DNA of 64,000 bases from NCBI GenBank assembly GCA_026261815.1, contig JAMPIT010000856.1:14104001-14168000 (forward strand), given 5' to 3'. The notes under the pieces were generated by a model that saw nothing but the letters and a program-made list of their open reading frames with translations, was not told the origin of the DNA and did not search any database. Origin of the DNA: Monarcha castaneiventris obscurior (Eukaryota > Chordata > Aves > Passeriformes > Monarchidae). This document shows, one piece after another, positions 63,836-64,000 of this stretch. The position numbers and the translations under genes are program-made. Every line of letters begins with the position of its first letter. Positions within the stretch are counted from its first letter, which is position 1.

Positions 63836-64000
63836 CCCGCCTCACTCGCTCCAAGTCAGCAGCACCTGGGCACTCCTGGGCAGCCCCGAGAGTCCAAACC
63901 CGGTGCTCCTCCCTCCTCCTGCTTCCTCCCCAGCACCTGCAGGCACACGGGCTGCACTGCTGCAGCCAGATTCCTTCTCTGCACTCAGGCGCTGCCTTCC

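Overview
This is a vertebrate, almost certainly avian, nuclear window. The one gene I can identify is a two-exon orphan GPCR, GPR139, on the plus strand. Three things point to a bird, and I would guess a songbird: a CR1-type LINE tail, low interspersed-repeat density with many GC-rich minisatellites, and two 438-bp retroviral LTRs of one family. The species is inference.

Layout. Positions 1-19.4 kb are gene-poor upstream DNA with one long minisatellite at 14.3 kb. A 12-bp G-rich minisatellite (19.49-19.80 kb) leads into a CpG island (about 19.93-20.52 kb) that holds GPR139 exon 1 (CDS 20224-20344). A second GC-rich minisatellite starts about 160 bp inside intron 1. The 13.3-kb intron runs to 33682 and carries an unusual eight-copy 48/58-bp tandem array at 31.7-32.1 kb. 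Exon 2 (33683-34617) encodes the rest of the receptor. A long 3' UTR is possible, up to a clean AATAAA at 38525. It would be interrupted by an antisense LTR (36412-36849) that still carries a primer-binding-site-like remnant.

From 38.5 to 64 kb I find no gene I can name. Notable features are a TATA box followed by a short ATG exon with a perfect splice donor (53930-54013), AT-rich candidate regulatory stretches (POU octamer at 52376, three TAATTAGT sites at 58711-58765), a solo LTR with a 4-bp target duplication (61643-62080), and two more minisatellites at 62.3 and 63.6 kb.

Four of the minisatellites (14.3, 20.5, 62.3 and 63.6 kb) share a GGGATGC core although their units differ. Nearly all other open reading frames are short chance frames or read-throughs of these repeats. 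I saw no tRNA, rRNA, CRISPR array or intact viral gene. I found no convincing new biological system; the best leads are the GGGATGC array family, the LTR inside the putative GPR139 3' UTR, and the orphan TATA/ATG exon.
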